64,000 nt of DNA, from assembly GCF_010731775.1 (NCBI RefSeq), contig NZ_AP022590.1, positions 3,162,001 to 3,226,000 of the forward strand, read 5' to 3'. Source of the stretch: Mycobacterium mantenii (GTDB taxonomy: Bacteria; Actinomycetota; Actinomycetes; Mycobacteriales; Mycobacteriaceae). Position numbers and translations under genes: made by a program. The notes beneath the pieces were generated by a model, which was not told the DNA's origin, ran no database searches, and saw only the letters and a program-made list of their open reading frames with translations. Below are positions 12,094 to 22,195 of this stretch, one piece after another (position 1 is the first letter of the stretch; every line of letters begins with the position of its first letter).

Positions 12094-12771
12094 CTATTCG
12101 GCCGCCCCACCGCGCCCGTCCCGCGTGGTCGCGCCGTCCTTGGCGCCGGTCAACGTGGCGGCCAGCCACCCCGGATCGGCGTCCGGGTCGACGGCCAGCC
12201 AGGGGCCACCCCAGCCCGCGGCGGCCAGTTCGGCGTAGACCGCGCCGGTGCGTTGCTGAAGGCCGTCATCGCGTTCGTAGCTGTCGCGCGCGCGGCCCGG
12301 ATCGGACTCGGCCCGGCTGCGGGCGCGCTGCCCGGCCAGCTCGGCCGGCACCGCGAGCAGCACCTGCCAGTCGGGCGCCGGCAGCCCGAGGCGCTCGTAT
12401 TCCAGCGCGTGGATCCATTGCACGGCCGGGCCGGCCGCGTCCTGGTGCAGACGGGCGGCGGTGTAGGCCGCGTTGGAGGCGACGTAGCGATCCAGGATGA
12501 CGACATCGTGCTCGCGGCGCAGCGCCTCGATCTCGGCGACCGCCCCGGCACGGTCGAGCGCGAAGAGCGTCGCCATCGCATAGACCGACGACGCGAGATC
12601 TCCGTGCTCGCCGTGCAGGGCCTCGGCCGCGAGGTCGGCGGTCACCGACTGCCCGTAGCGCGGGAAGGCCAGGATGGCCACCGACTTGCCGTCCGCCGCA
12701 AAGAGGTTGCGCAGCTTGTCGGTCAGCGTCCGCTTACCGGCGCCGTCGATGCCTTCGATCGCGATCAGCAC
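12094..12771 (-). CDS. tmk: Thymidylate kinase
   Basis: 225 residues. It phosphorylates dTMP to dTDP for DNA synthesis. The P-loop is GIDGAGKRT (7-15), the DR(Y/F) motif is LDRYVASNAAY near residue 94, and the lid region is RARSRAESDPGRARDSYE. The length is slightly above the 214 residues I recall for M. tuberculosis because of a charged C-terminal tail (KDGATTRDGRGGAAE). It ends 90 bp upstream of mtrA on the same strand. Confidence 0.96.
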   Translation of the reverse strand: MLIAIEGIDGAGKRTLTDKLRNLFAADGKSVAILAFPRYGQSVTADLAAEALHGEHGDLASSVYAMATLFALDRAGAVAEIEALRREHDVVILDRYVASNAAYTAARLHQDAAGPAVQWIHALEYERLGLPAPDWQVLLAVPAELAGQRARSRAESDPGRARDSYERDDGLQQRTGAVYAELAAAGWGGPWLAVDPDADPGWLAATLTGAKDGATTRDGRGGAAE

Positions 12772-12800
12772 GGCGCGAGCCTATCGCCGGTCACGCTGGC

Positions 12801-12830
12801 CTGTCCCCCGCAAGCGGGAGGTGCCCCCAG
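12801..12830. repeat. Dispersed mycobacterial intergenic repeat (CCCG-CAAG-CGGG type)
   Basis: The stretch contains CCCCCGCAAGCGGGAGG followed by TGCCCCCAG, between sahH and tmk. I recognise it as a short repeat scattered between genes in M. avium-complex and M. tuberculosis genomes. It can fold as CCCG(CAAG)CGGG. It occurs once in this window. Function unknown; it could act as an RNA end or processing signal. Confidence 0.5.
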
Positions 12831-12881
12831 CTCGGCAGCGAGGGCCACGCCGGCGTGACAATCGGCGGGAAAACGAGTGGC

Positions 12882-14354
<1,473 letters not shown>

Positions 14355-14464
14355 AGCGTGTTCTTCCTTCTTCGGCTCGCTCGGATCCAAGCGGTAGTTA
14401 GCTTAGGTATGTTCTTGCGCCACTGTAGTCGCGGGTCGGCGCGCACCTCGGACCAGGGAAGGGC

Positions 14465-15115
14465 TCAGCGAACGTTGATGACGCCGTGACGTTCGGCGAA
14501 CGGCGTCATGAGCCGCGCCAGGTCCGCCGCGACGTCATGGTCGGCCTCGGGCGGCATCGACACGTAGCTCAACGCCAGCCGCACGATGGCGCGCGCCAGC
14601 ACCCCGGCGTCCTCGTCGCTGGTGGCCACCCAGCTGTGGGTCAGCGCCGTGGTCAGCCGTTCCGACGCGCGGGTGATGATCGGTGCGCTGTCGGTGGTGA
14701 TGATCTGCAGCAGGTCCGGCTTGGCCACACCGGTGAGCAGTGAGATCACCAGCGGGTCCGCCGACAACTCGGTGAACAGGTCGCGGAAGCCCTGCAGAAA
14801 CGCCTCGTAGAGGTTGCCGACGTTGGCTTCCAGCGCGGCGTTGACGGCGTCGACCAGCCGGTCGGCCAGGCGCAGGCCATACCCCTGCGCCAGGCCCTGC
14901 CGTGAGCCGAACTCGTTGTAGATCGTCTGCCGGCTGATGCCCGCGGCGCGGGCCACGTCGGACAGCGTGATGGCCGACCAGTCCCGGGTCAGCAACAGAT
15001 CCCGCATCGCATCCAGCACCGAGTCGCGTAGCAGCGCACGCGACGCCTCGGCGTACGGCATCCGCTTCACAGGCGCGACAATAGCGGCTTTCGCAACGGC
15101 GTTGGTGCCGATCAC
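14465..15115 (-). CDS. TetR-family regulator of the alkane hydroxylase operon
   Basis: 216 residues from the GTG at 15115, which overlaps the rubB stop (GTGA). The N-terminal helix-turn-helix is [24 protein letters not shown]. The C-terminal part is a ligand-binding domain of the usual size. It is the orthologue of Rv3249c by position, last gene of alkB-rubA-rubB. The coupled arrangement suggests autoregulation of the operon, with release by an alkane or fatty-acid-like effector (inference). A shorter start at the ATG of MPYAEASR is possible. Confidence 0.9.
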   Translation of the reverse strand: MIGTNAVAKAAIVAPVKRMPYAEASRALLRDSVLDAMRDLLLTRDWSAITLSDVARAAGISRQTIYNEFGSRQGLAQGYGLRLADRLVDAVNAALEANVGNLYEAFLQGFRDLFTELSADPLVISLLTGVAKPDLLQIITTDSAPIITRASERLTTALTHSWVATSDEDAGVLARAIVRLALSYVSMPPEADHDVAADLARLMTPFAERHGVINVR

Positions 15116-15294
15116 GAACGGGCGATCTCCAGCATCTCGAAGTCCGTCTTCGCCGCGCCGCAATCCGGGCAGCTCCAGTCGTCGGGGATGTCGTCCCACC
15201 GGGTGCCGGGGGCGATGCCGTCCTCCGGCCAACCCTTGGCCTCGTCGTACTCGAATCCGCACTGCACGCAGATGAAGAGCTTGTAGTCGCTCAC
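15112..15294 (-). CDS. rubB: Rubredoxin (second of two)
   Basis: 60 residues, with the two iron-binding knuckles C9-x2-C12 (CVQCGF) and C42-x2-C45 (CPDCGA) and the [13 protein letters not shown] signature. It passes electrons to the AlkB di-iron centre. GTG start at 15294 overlaps the rubA stop, and its own stop overlaps the TetR start, so it is translated in a coupled chain. Confidence 0.97.
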   Translation of the reverse strand: MSDYKLFICVQCGFEYDEAKGWPEDGIAPGTRWDDIPDDWSCPDCGAAKTDFEMLEIARS

Positions 15295-15470
15295 CGGTTC
15301 ACTCCCATCTCAATCGTTTCGAAATCGGCCTTCTCGCGCACCGCGCAATCGGGGCAGCGCCAGTCGTCGGGGATGGCGCTGAAGGGCGTACCCGCGGGAA
15401 AACCTTCCCGCGGTGCGCCTTTCGCTTCGTCGTAGGTGTAATCGCAGCCGGGGCAGCGGTAGGCGGTCAT
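15291..15470 (-). CDS. rubA: Rubredoxin (first of two)
   Basis: 59 residues, Cys pairs CPGC (6-9) and CPDC (39-42) around [13 protein letters not shown] at 15470 overlaps the alkB stop by four bases. Two rubredoxins downstream of alkB are the normal actinobacterial arrangement; one usually supports AlkB turnover while the other is less active. Confidence 0.97.
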   Translation of the reverse strand: MTAYRCPGCDYTYDEAKGAPREGFPAGTPFSAIPDDWRCPDCAVREKADFETIEMGVNR

Positions 15471-16726
15471 GCCGCTTCCCCAACCGCCCCGTAGCGGGCC
15501 AGCACCCGCTCGCGCAGCCGCGGCTGGATGTTGACGCGCGTGATATCGCCGTCGTAGTGCGCCAGCACCCGGTGATCCATGACCTTGCGCCACAGCGGCG
15601 GGAAGTAGGTGAGCGAGATCATCGACGCGTATCCGCTCGGCAGGTTGGGTGCGCCCGACATGCTGCGCAGCGTCTGGTAGCGGCGGGTGGGGTTGGCGTG
15701 GTGGTCGCTGTGCCGTTGCAGGTGGTACAGGAACAGGTTGGTGACGATGTGGTCGGAGTTCCAGCTGTGCACCGGCGCGCAGCGCTCGTAGCGGTCGCCG
15801 GCGTTCTTCTGCCGCAGCAGCCCGTAGTGCTCCAGGTAGTTGACCGACTCCAGCAGGCTGAAGCCGAAGACCGCCTGGATGATCACGAACGGGATCAGCG
15901 CCGGGCCGAAGATCGCGATGAGCGCCCCCCACAGCACCACCGACATCAGCCAGGCGTTGAGGACGTCGTTGGACAGATACGTCTTGGGATGCCACGGGCT
16001 GGCCCCCTGGCGGCGAATCCGTTGCGCCTCCAGCCGCAGCGCGGAGCGCAGGCTGCCGAACACGCTGCGCGGCAAAAACTCCCAGAAGGTCTCGCCGAAG
16101 CGCGCCGACGCCGGGTCCTCCGGGGTGGCGACGCGGACGTGGTGGCCGCGGTTGTGCTCGATGTAGAAGTGCCCGTAGCAGGTCTGCGCCAGGGTGATCT
16201 TGGACAGCCAGCGTTCCAGCGAGTCCTTCTTGTGGCCCATCTCGTGCGCGGTGTTGATGCCGACGCCGCCGAGCACGCCGACCGACAGCGCCAGCCCCAG
16301 CTTGCCCACCCAACCGAGCGGGCCGCCTGGGCCGCTTGGGAAGCCGAGCCAGTGCAGATTCGAGGCGGTGAACAGGTAGGCGCCCATGACCACGCTGAGG
16401 TACTGGAACGGGACGTAGACGTAGGTGCAGTAGCGGTAATACTTGTCGTTCTCCAGCTGCTCCATCACCTCGTCGGGCGGATTCTGCCCATCGGGCCCGA
16501 AACGCAGGTCCAGGATCGGCAGGAGGACCCAGAGCAGGATCGGCCCGATCCACAGCGGCACCTGGGCGGCGGCGTGCCATCCCAGCCGGTTCAGGCCCCA
16601 GACCAGCGGCAACATCACGAACAATGCCGTCGGGGCGATCAGCCCCATCAGCCACAGGCGACGCTTCTTGTCCCGCCAGACGACCGGCTCGGACTCCCGG
16701 CTCAATTGCGGTTCGAATGTGGTCAT
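15467..16726 (-). CDS. alkB: Transmembrane alkane 1-monooxygenase AlkB
   Basis: 419 residues. AlkB is an integral membrane di-iron enzyme that oxidises n-alkanes to 1-alkanols. All histidine boxes are present: HEMGH (in NTAHEMGHKK), HNRGHH (IEHNRGHHVRVATPEDPASA) and HSDHH (LQRHSDHHANPTRRYQ), plus the HYG motif (NYLEHYGL). About six hydrophobic helices are visible. The ATG at 16726 is preceded by AAGGAGG at ideal distance, ruling out the upstream start at 16750. First gene of a four-gene coupled operon with its electron carriers and TetR regulator. Confidence 0.97.
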   Translation of the reverse strand: MTTFEPQLSRESEPVVWRDKKRRLWLMGLIAPTALFVMLPLVWGLNRLGWHAAAQVPLWIGPILLWVLLPILDLRFGPDGQNPPDEVMEQLENDKYYRYCTYVYVPFQYLSVVMGAYLFTASNLHWLGFPSGPGGPLGWVGKLGLALSVGVLGGVGINTAHEMGHKKDSLERWLSKITLAQTCYGHFYIEHNRGHHVRVATPEDPASARFGETFWEFLPRSVFGSLRSALRLEAQRIRRQGASPWHPKTYLSNDVLNAWLMSVVLWGALIAIFGPALIPFVIIQAVFGFSLLESVNYLEHYGLLRQKNAGDRYERCAPVHSWNSDHIVTNLFLYHLQRHSDHHANPTRRYQTLRSMSGAPNLPSGYASMISLTYFPPLWRKVMDHRVLAHYDGDITRVNIQPRLRERVLARYGAVGEAA

Positions 16727-16763
16727 ATGCCAAACCTCCTTGTGAGTCACACCACGTTGAGGT

Positions 16764-16808
16764 TGGACAATACCGCCGTTTTCGTCTTCTGTCTAGACAA
16801 TAGTCGGT
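16764..16808. promoter_or_regulatory. Candidate operator upstream of alkB
   Basis: A perfect 10-bp palindrome TGTCTAGACA lies at 16790-16799, and GACAATA occurs twice in direct orientation (GGACAATACCG at 16764 and AGACAATAGTCG at 16796), 32 bp apart. The site is 64-73 bp upstream of the alkB start, where a TetR-type repressor would act. The link to the operon's own TetR protein is inference. Confidence 0.4.
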
Positions 16809-16827
16809 ACTTTGTAAAGCCGAATGG

Positions 16828-18345
16828 TCAGGGCACCGGGCTATTGGGGTCAGCCTCGAGCGCGTCGCTCAGCTCGGGCTCCCCTTCCTCACGCCGGCCC
16901 AGCACCGAGTGCCGATAGCCGTACCCGGCGTAGATGGCCGTGCCGACCACCAACCAGACCGCGAACCGGACCCAGGTGAGTGCCGTGAGGTTGAGCATCA
17001 GCCACACACACGCGGCGATCGAGGCGATCGGAAGCAACGGCACCCACGGCGCCTTGAATCCGCGCTCCAGATCCGGCCGTGTCCGGCGCAGCACCATCAC
17101 GCCGGCCGAGACCAGGACGAACGCGAACAGCGTTCCGACGTTCACCATCTCCTCGAGCTTGGTGATGGGGAACACCGACGCCGTCACGGCCACCACCACG
17201 GCGACCAGCACGGTGATCCGCACCGGGGTGCCGTGCGTGCCGGTCCTGGCCAGCGACCGTGGCAGCAGACCGTCGCGCGCCATCGCGAACAGGACCCGGC
17301 ACTGGCCGAGCATCAGCACCATCACCACCGTGGTCAGTCCCGCCAGCGCGCCGATGGAGATGATCTTGCTCGCCCAATGGATGCCGTTCGCGGTGAAGGC
17401 GGTGGCCAGGTTCGCCTGCCCGCGGCCCTGGACCGTCTTGAGTTGGGTGTAGGGGACCATGCCGGACAGCACGACGGCGACGGCGACGTAGAGCAGGGTG
17501 ACGATGCCCAGCGACGCCAGGATTCCCCGCGGCACATCGCGCTGCGGATTCTTCGTCTCCTCGGCCATGGTGGCGACGATGTCGAACCCGATGAAGGCGA
17601 AGAACACGATCGACGCCCCCGCCAGCACGCCGTACCAGCCGTAGTGGCTGCTGTGCGCGCCGGTCAGCAAAGACAGAACGGACTGGTCGATGCCCTTGGC
17701 ATCACCGCCGGCCTCCGCCTTCGGGATGAACGGCGAGTAGTTGGCGCGCTTGATGTAGAAGACACCGACCACCACGACGAAGATCACCACCGACACCTTG
17801 ATCGCGGTGATAACCGCGGAGAACCTCGATGACAACTTTGTGCCCAACGCGATCAGGGTCGCCACCCCCGCGACGATCACCAACGCCCCCCAGTCCACCT
17901 GGATCGAGCCGAATTTCGCCGTGCCGCCGGCAAATCCGAACACGGTGCCCAGATAGCTCGACCAGCCCTTGGCCACCACCGCTGCACCGATCGCCAGTTC
18001 CAGCACCAGGTTCCAGCCGATGATCCAGGCCAGGAACTCCCCGAAGGTGGCGTAAGAGAAGGTGTAGGCGCTACCGGCCACCGGCAGCATCGAGGCGAAT
18101 TCGGCGTAGCACAGCGCGGCCAGCGCACAGGTGCCCGCCGCGATCACGAACGACACCCAGATTGCCGGGCCGGTGATGTCACCGGTTGTCGACGCGGTGA
18201 CCGTGAAGATGCCGGCGCCGATCACCACCGCGACGCCGAACACCACCAGGTCGCGCCAGGTCAGGTCTTTGCGCAGCTTGGTGTCGGGTTCGTCGGTATC
18301 GGCGATTGATTGCTCGATCGACTTGGTCCGCCATCGATTGGCCAT
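16828..18345 (-). CDS. APC-family cationic amino acid permease
   Basis: 505 residues with about 12 to 14 hydrophobic segments, orthologue of Rv3253c. The first helix has the APC substrate-site break GAGIFTVTASTTGDITGPA; the helix-6 region reads ASIVFFAFIGFDIVATMAEETKNPQRDVPRGI, the family's most conserved stretch. A basic amino acid is the usual substrate of this branch, but it cannot be told here. ATG at 18345 follows GGAAAGGGCGAG. It is divergent from the FAD enzyme at 18409 with 63 bp between starts. A longer frame running to 19566 on this strand is only the antisense of the neighbour. Confidence 0.93.
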   Translation of the reverse strand: MANRWRTKSIEQSIADTDEPDTKLRKDLTWRDLVVFGVAVVIGAGIFTVTASTTGDITGPAIWVSFVIAAGTCALAALCYAEFASMLPVAGSAYTFSYATFGEFLAWIIGWNLVLELAIGAAVVAKGWSSYLGTVFGFAGGTAKFGSIQVDWGALVIVAGVATLIALGTKLSSRFSAVITAIKVSVVIFVVVVGVFYIKRANYSPFIPKAEAGGDAKGIDQSVLSLLTGAHSSHYGWYGVLAGASIVFFAFIGFDIVATMAEETKNPQRDVPRGILASLGIVTLLYVAVAVVLSGMVPYTQLKTVQGRGQANLATAFTANGIHWASKIISIGALAGLTTVVMVLMLGQCRVLFAMARDGLLPRSLARTGTHGTPVRITVLVAVVVAVTASVFPITKLEEMVNVGTLFAFVLVSAGVMVLRRTRPDLERGFKAPWVPLLPIASIAACVWLMLNLTALTWVRFAVWLVVGTAIYAGYGYRHSVLGRREEGEPELSDALEADPNSPVP

Positions 18346-18408
18346 GCACTCGCCCTTTCCCAGCGCTGGGAGCCGTTGGTCCGTCACAGTACTGGGTACT
18401 CTCCGCAA

Positions 18409-19857
18409 ATGCCGGATAGAGCAACGGCTAGGGATCATGCCGTCGTCATAGGGGGAAGCATCGCCGGTCTCTGCGCGGCGCGGGTGCTCTCGGACTCGTA
18501 TTCGCGGGTGACGGTCTACGAACGCGACGAGTTGCCGGATGCACCGGCGAACCGGGGGACGGTGCCCCAGGACCGGCACCTGCACATGCTGATGGCGCGC
18601 GGGGCCAGCGAATTCGAGAGCCTGTTCCCCGGGCTGCTGGACGACATGGTGGCCGCCGGCGTCCCGAAACTGCACAACCGGCCCGACTGCATTTACCTGG
18701 GCGCCGCGGGCCACGTTCTGGGCACCGCGCACACCCTGCGCGACGAGTTCACCGCCTATGTGCCCAGCCGCCCCCACCTCGAGTGGCAGTTGCGCCGCCG
18801 GGTCCGCGACATCGCCAACGTGAACGTGGTGCGGCGCCCGGTGGCCGAGCCGCGGTTCGACCGCGCGCGACAGCGGGTGACCGGTGTGCTCCTGGATCCG
18901 GTCGACCCCCAAAGCGAGGACCCCGAATTCGTAGCCGCGGATCTGGTCGTCGACGCCGCGGGCCGGGGCACCCGGCTGCCGGTGTGGCTGGCGGACTGGG
19001 GATTTCAGCGCCCGGTCGAACAGGAGCTGGACATCGGCATCCATTACGCCACCCAGCAGTTCCGCATCCCGGACGGGCTGATCGCGGAGAAGGTGGTGGT
19101 CGCCGGCGCCTCCCACGACATGTCCCTGGGGCTGGGCATGCTCGGCTACGAGGACGGCACCTGGGTGCTCACCACGTTCGGCGTGGCCAACGCCAAACCC
19201 CCGAAGACCTTTCCCGAGATGCTCGGGCTGGCACAGCGGCTGCTCCCCGCCCACTTCAACGCCGCGCTGGAGCGGGCCGAGCCGCTGGGCGATCCGGCGT
19301 TTCACTCCTTCCCGGCCAGCAGGTGGCGCCGTTACGACAAGCTGGACCGCCTCCCGGCCGGCATCATCGCCTTCGGCGACGCGGTGGCCAGCTTCAATCC
19401 CACCTTCGGCCAGGGCATGACGATGACATCGCTGCAGGCCGGTCATCTGCGCCGCGCGCTGCAATTGCCGGACGATCAGGTTGCCGCGGCGCTGAACCGG
19501 GCCACCGCCAAGAGCACCTTCCCGGTGTGGACGATGAACGCCATCGGCGACGTCACGTTCCACCATGCCGGCACCAAGGGGCCGGTCCCCTGGTGGTGGC
19601 GGCCCTCAGGTGCGCTGTTCGACCAATTCCTGGGCGCCGCCGAGACCGAACCCGTTCTGGCCGAATGGTTCTTGCGGCGGTTCTCCCTGCTGGACAGCCT
19701 CTATATGGTGCCGCCGCCCCGGATCGTCGGCCGCGCGATGGCGCACAACTTACGGCTCTGGCTGGGCGAGCGGCGTCAGGCCGCCAAAGAACGGCGGCGC
19801 GTGGCGATCGCAAGCGCGGCGCTGCCGGGCGAAGCGGGTCGCCACCATCGGGACTAG
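18409..19857 (+). CDS. FAD-dependent oxidoreductase/monooxygenase-like protein
   Basis: 482 residues, orthologue of Rv3254. The N-terminal dinucleotide fold is VVIGGSIAGLCAARVLSD (about 13-30), and the second FAD motif is GDAVASFNPTFGQGMTMTSLQA, as in flavin hydroxylases related to squalene epoxidase and geranylgeranyl reductase. RGTVPQDRHLHML is also conserved in this group. The substrate is unknown. ATG at 18409 matches the start of the conserved sequence; an earlier in-frame codon at 18310 would overlap the divergent permease. Ends 2 bp from the convergent manA stop. Confidence 0.85.
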   Translation: MPDRATARDHAVVIGGSIAGLCAARVLSDSYSRVTVYERDELPDAPANRGTVPQDRHLHMLMARGASEFESLFPGLLDDMVAAGVPKLHNRPDCIYLGAAGHVLGTAHTLRDEFTAYVPSRPHLEWQLRRRVRDIANVNVVRRPVAEPRFDRARQRVTGVLLDPVDPQSEDPEFVAADLVVDAAGRGTRLPVWLADWGFQRPVEQELDIGIHYATQQFRIPDGLIAEKVVVAGASHDMSLGLGMLGYEDGTWVLTTFGVANAKPPKTFPEMLGLAQRLLPAHFNAALERAEPLGDPAFHSFPASRWRRYDKLDRLPAGIIAFGDAVASFNPTFGQGMTMTSLQAGHLRRALQLPDDQVAAALNRATAKSTFPVWTMNAIGDVTFHHAGTKGPVPWWWRPSGALFDQFLGAAETEPVLAEWFLRRFSLLDSLYMVPPPRIVGRAMAHNLRLWLGERRQAAKERRRVAIASAALPGEAGRHHRD

Positions 19858-19859
19858 CC

Positions 19860-21086
19860 TCACAACCCAACCGTCGCCCTGAACAGCTTGGTGGGTTCGT
19901 GGGCGACCAGCCGGATCGGGGCGTCGTCGGCCGCTACCCACGCGGCCATCCCGCGTTTCAGCGTCAGCGAGCCGGACTTGCCGTGCACCGACGTGCAACC
20001 CTGGCTGCACAACAGCATCTGCGGACCGTCGTGGCTGCATGTCGCGTCCACCTCGTGGCCGACATACTCGTCGTCAAGCTGCAGCAGCGCTACGGCGAAC
20101 TCGTCGGTGGGCGTCTCATAGATCAGCCCGAAGCCCTCGCGGCGGATGCGCGGGCGCAGCTGCTCCTCGGTGGTGGGCGCGAAGTCCAGCACCCGCAGCA
20201 GCTCGGGCACATCGACGTGCTTGGGGGTCAGGCCGCCGCGTAACACGTTGTCGGAGTTGGCCATCACCTCCACCGCGAAGCCGCGCAGGTAGGTGTGCAG
20301 GTTGCCGGCGGAGACGAAGATAGCCTCGCCGGGGGCCAGGGTGACGCGGTTCAGCAACAGCGCCGCCAGCACGCCGGCATCACCGGGATAGCGCTCGCCG
20401 AGCTCGAGCACCGTCTTGGCCTCGGCCGCGAATTCGGTTGCCCCGGAGCTGAGGTACGCGATGGCGCCGTCCAGCACGGCGGTCACCAGCACGTCGATGT
20501 CGGGCTGCGGCGCGGTGATCCAGGTGGTGAACAGCGCGCGCAGGCCGTCGGCGTCGGACTGGTCGTTGAGCAGGTCGATGTAGGGGTCGAGGTCGGAGAC
20601 AGCCAGGGCGCGCAACAGCTCGACGGTGCGCGAGGCCTGCCGGAATCCGGCCAGCGCCTCGAATGGGTGCAGCGCCACCAGCAACTCGGGCTTGTGCGAC
20701 GTGTCGCGGTAGTTGCGCACCGGCGAGTTCAGCGGGATGCCGACCCGCTCCTCGCGCAGATATCCCTCGGCCGCCTGCGCGGCGCTCGGGTGGGCCTGCA
20801 GGGACAGCGGCTCGTCCGCGGCGAGCACCTTCACCAGGAATGGCAGCACGTCGCCGAAGCGCGCCCGCGAGACCGGCCCGAGCTGTCCCTCCGGGTCGTC
20901 CATCAGAGCCTCGAGCAACGTGACTTCGCCGTTGTCTGTCTCCAGCCAGGCCGGATCGCCGGGGTGCGCTCCGAACCACAGCTCGGCCTCCGGATGCGCC
21001 GCCGGCACCGGGCGCTCGGTGAACTCGGCGATGGCGGTACGCGAACCCCAGGCGTACGTTCTCAAGGCCCCGCGAAGCAGTTCCAC
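19860..21086 (-). CDS. manA: Mannose-6-phosphate isomerase, class I
   Basis: 408 residues. It interconverts fructose-6-phosphate and mannose-6-phosphate, the entry to GDP-mannose for mannosylated lipids and glycans. Zinc and substrate motifs seen are LSLQAHPSAAQA, YRDTSHKPELLVAL, and the region with GEAIFVSAGNLHTYLRG and EVMANSDNVLRGGLTPKHVDVPEL. It follows the SIS-domain gene by 8 bp, in the order pmmA, SIS protein, manA. Confidence 0.96.
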   Translation of the reverse strand: MELLRGALRTYAWGSRTAIAEFTERPVPAAHPEAELWFGAHPGDPAWLETDNGEVTLLEALMDDPEGQLGPVSRARFGDVLPFLVKVLAADEPLSLQAHPSAAQAAEGYLREERVGIPLNSPVRNYRDTSHKPELLVALHPFEALAGFRQASRTVELLRALAVSDLDPYIDLLNDQSDADGLRALFTTWITAPQPDIDVLVTAVLDGAIAYLSSGATEFAAEAKTVLELGERYPGDAGVLAALLLNRVTLAPGEAIFVSAGNLHTYLRGFAVEVMANSDNVLRGGLTPKHVDVPELLRVLDFAPTTEEQLRPRIRREGFGLIYETPTDEFAVALLQLDDEYVGHEVDATCSHDGPQMLLCSQGCTSVHGKSGSLTLKRGMAAWVAADDAPIRLVAHEPTKLFRATVGL

Positions 21087-21094
21087 TGTTGTAT

Positions 21095-22195
21095 CTATCC
21101 CCGCACCAGTCGCATATAAACCGCGGCCATCTCCAGCCGGACGGCCAATACTGCCAGTTGCTGCTCGGGGCGGCCGGGGCCCCCCAACGCCGGCGATACG
21201 CCGTAGCCGGCCGAGCCGCCGGGCCCGTCGGGCACGTCCTCGGCAGCGAGCAGGTACACGTCGTCGAGCCCGGCAGTCCGGGCGGCCACCCCCGGCTGCT
21301 CGGCGGCCAGGACGACGGCCAGTATCCGCAACCGCTGCGGCAGCGGTCCGTCGATCTGTTCGTCGTGGAACAGCGCGGCGTCAGGATCCGTCAGGCCGCC
21401 CGACGCGCCGGCGCGCAAGGCGACCAGGGCGTCCGCCAACCCGGCGGCCGGGATCACCTGGTTCGCGACCCGGAGCAGCACCGAGCTGCCGTGCCGGGCC
21501 AGCGCAAGCGTCGCGGCGGCGTCGCCGGCCAGCGCCACCTGGCGCTCGGCGATCCGCGCGGCCAGCAGCTTGGCCGGATTGGTGAACAGCTCGCGGCCGG
21601 CGCTGTTGCGCAGCGCCTCGGCGTCCAGCTCGTCGGCGAGCAACGCGAGGTCGACATCGGGTCGCGGGTCGATGGCGTGCAGCACGGCCAGCCCGGCGGC
21701 CAGGTAGCGGCACAGGCCGAATTCGTCGGGAACCCACAGCCGGGGCGCCAGCACCGCCGCGCGCCCGGCGGTGGCATCTCGCAACGGGCCCTCGTACGGC
21801 GCGGCCACCACCACCCGGGCACCCCGGCGTAACCCGGTCGCCGCCGCAGCGACCAGCGCGGGATCGCCAGGATCGCCGCCCGCGACGACCAACACATCGA
21901 GGGGACCCACCCATGGCGGTGCTTCGCCGGCGAGAGTGAAGGGCTGGGAAGCGGTTCCCCCTGTGGTCGCGGCCAGGATCGTCCCGGCGGTCTCGGCGGT
22001 GCCGCGGCCGGGCACCCAGATAACGCTGCGTGGGCGGTCGTCGCCGCGCAGCGGATCGAGCGCACCCTCCTCGACCGCGGTGGCGATCGCACGCACCTGG
22101 GCGCCGGCCGACGACGCGGCCCGCAGCAGGCCATCGCGGTCGGCGGCCAGCAGCCCCTCGGTGTCCTCGAGATCGATCGCGCGGGTGGCGCTCAC
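21095..22195 (-). CDS. SIS-domain (TobH-like) protein of the mannose operon
   Basis: 366 residues, orthologue of Rv3256c. It resembles the bifunctional phosphoglucose/phosphomannose isomerase C-terminal family and the TobH group: VIWVPGRGTAETAGTILAA and PLDVLVVAGGDPGDPALV look like sugar-isomerase (SIS) strands and turns, but I see no complete catalytic set. The GTG at 22195 overlaps the pmmA stop (GTGA). Its steady position between pmmA and manA suggests a role in sugar-phosphate supply or its control; that is inference. The upstream in-frame extension to 22435 lies inside pmmA. Confidence 0.85.
   Translation of the reverse strand: MSATRAIDLEDTEGLLAADRDGLLRAASSAGAQVRAIATAVEEGALDPLRGDDRPRSVIWVPGRGTAETAGTILAATTGGTASQPFTLAGEAPPWVGPLDVLVVAGGDPGDPALVAAAATGLRRGARVVVAAPYEGPLRDATAGRAAVLAPRLWVPDEFGLCRYLAAGLAVLHAIDPRPDVDLALLADELDAEALRNSAGRELFTNPAKLLAARIAERQVALAGDAAATLALARHGSSVLLRVANQVIPAAGLADALVALRAGASGGLTDPDAALFHDEQIDGPLPQRLRILAVVLAAEQPGVAARTAGLDDVYLLAAEDVPDGPGGSAGYGVSPALGGPGRPEQQLAVLAVRLEMAAVYMRLVRG

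Noticed and set aside
14375..14420. Possible IdeR iron box upstream of sahH (TTAGCTTAGG)
   Set aside because: Only about half of the 19-bp consensus matches and the second half is absent; more likely part of a -10 region.
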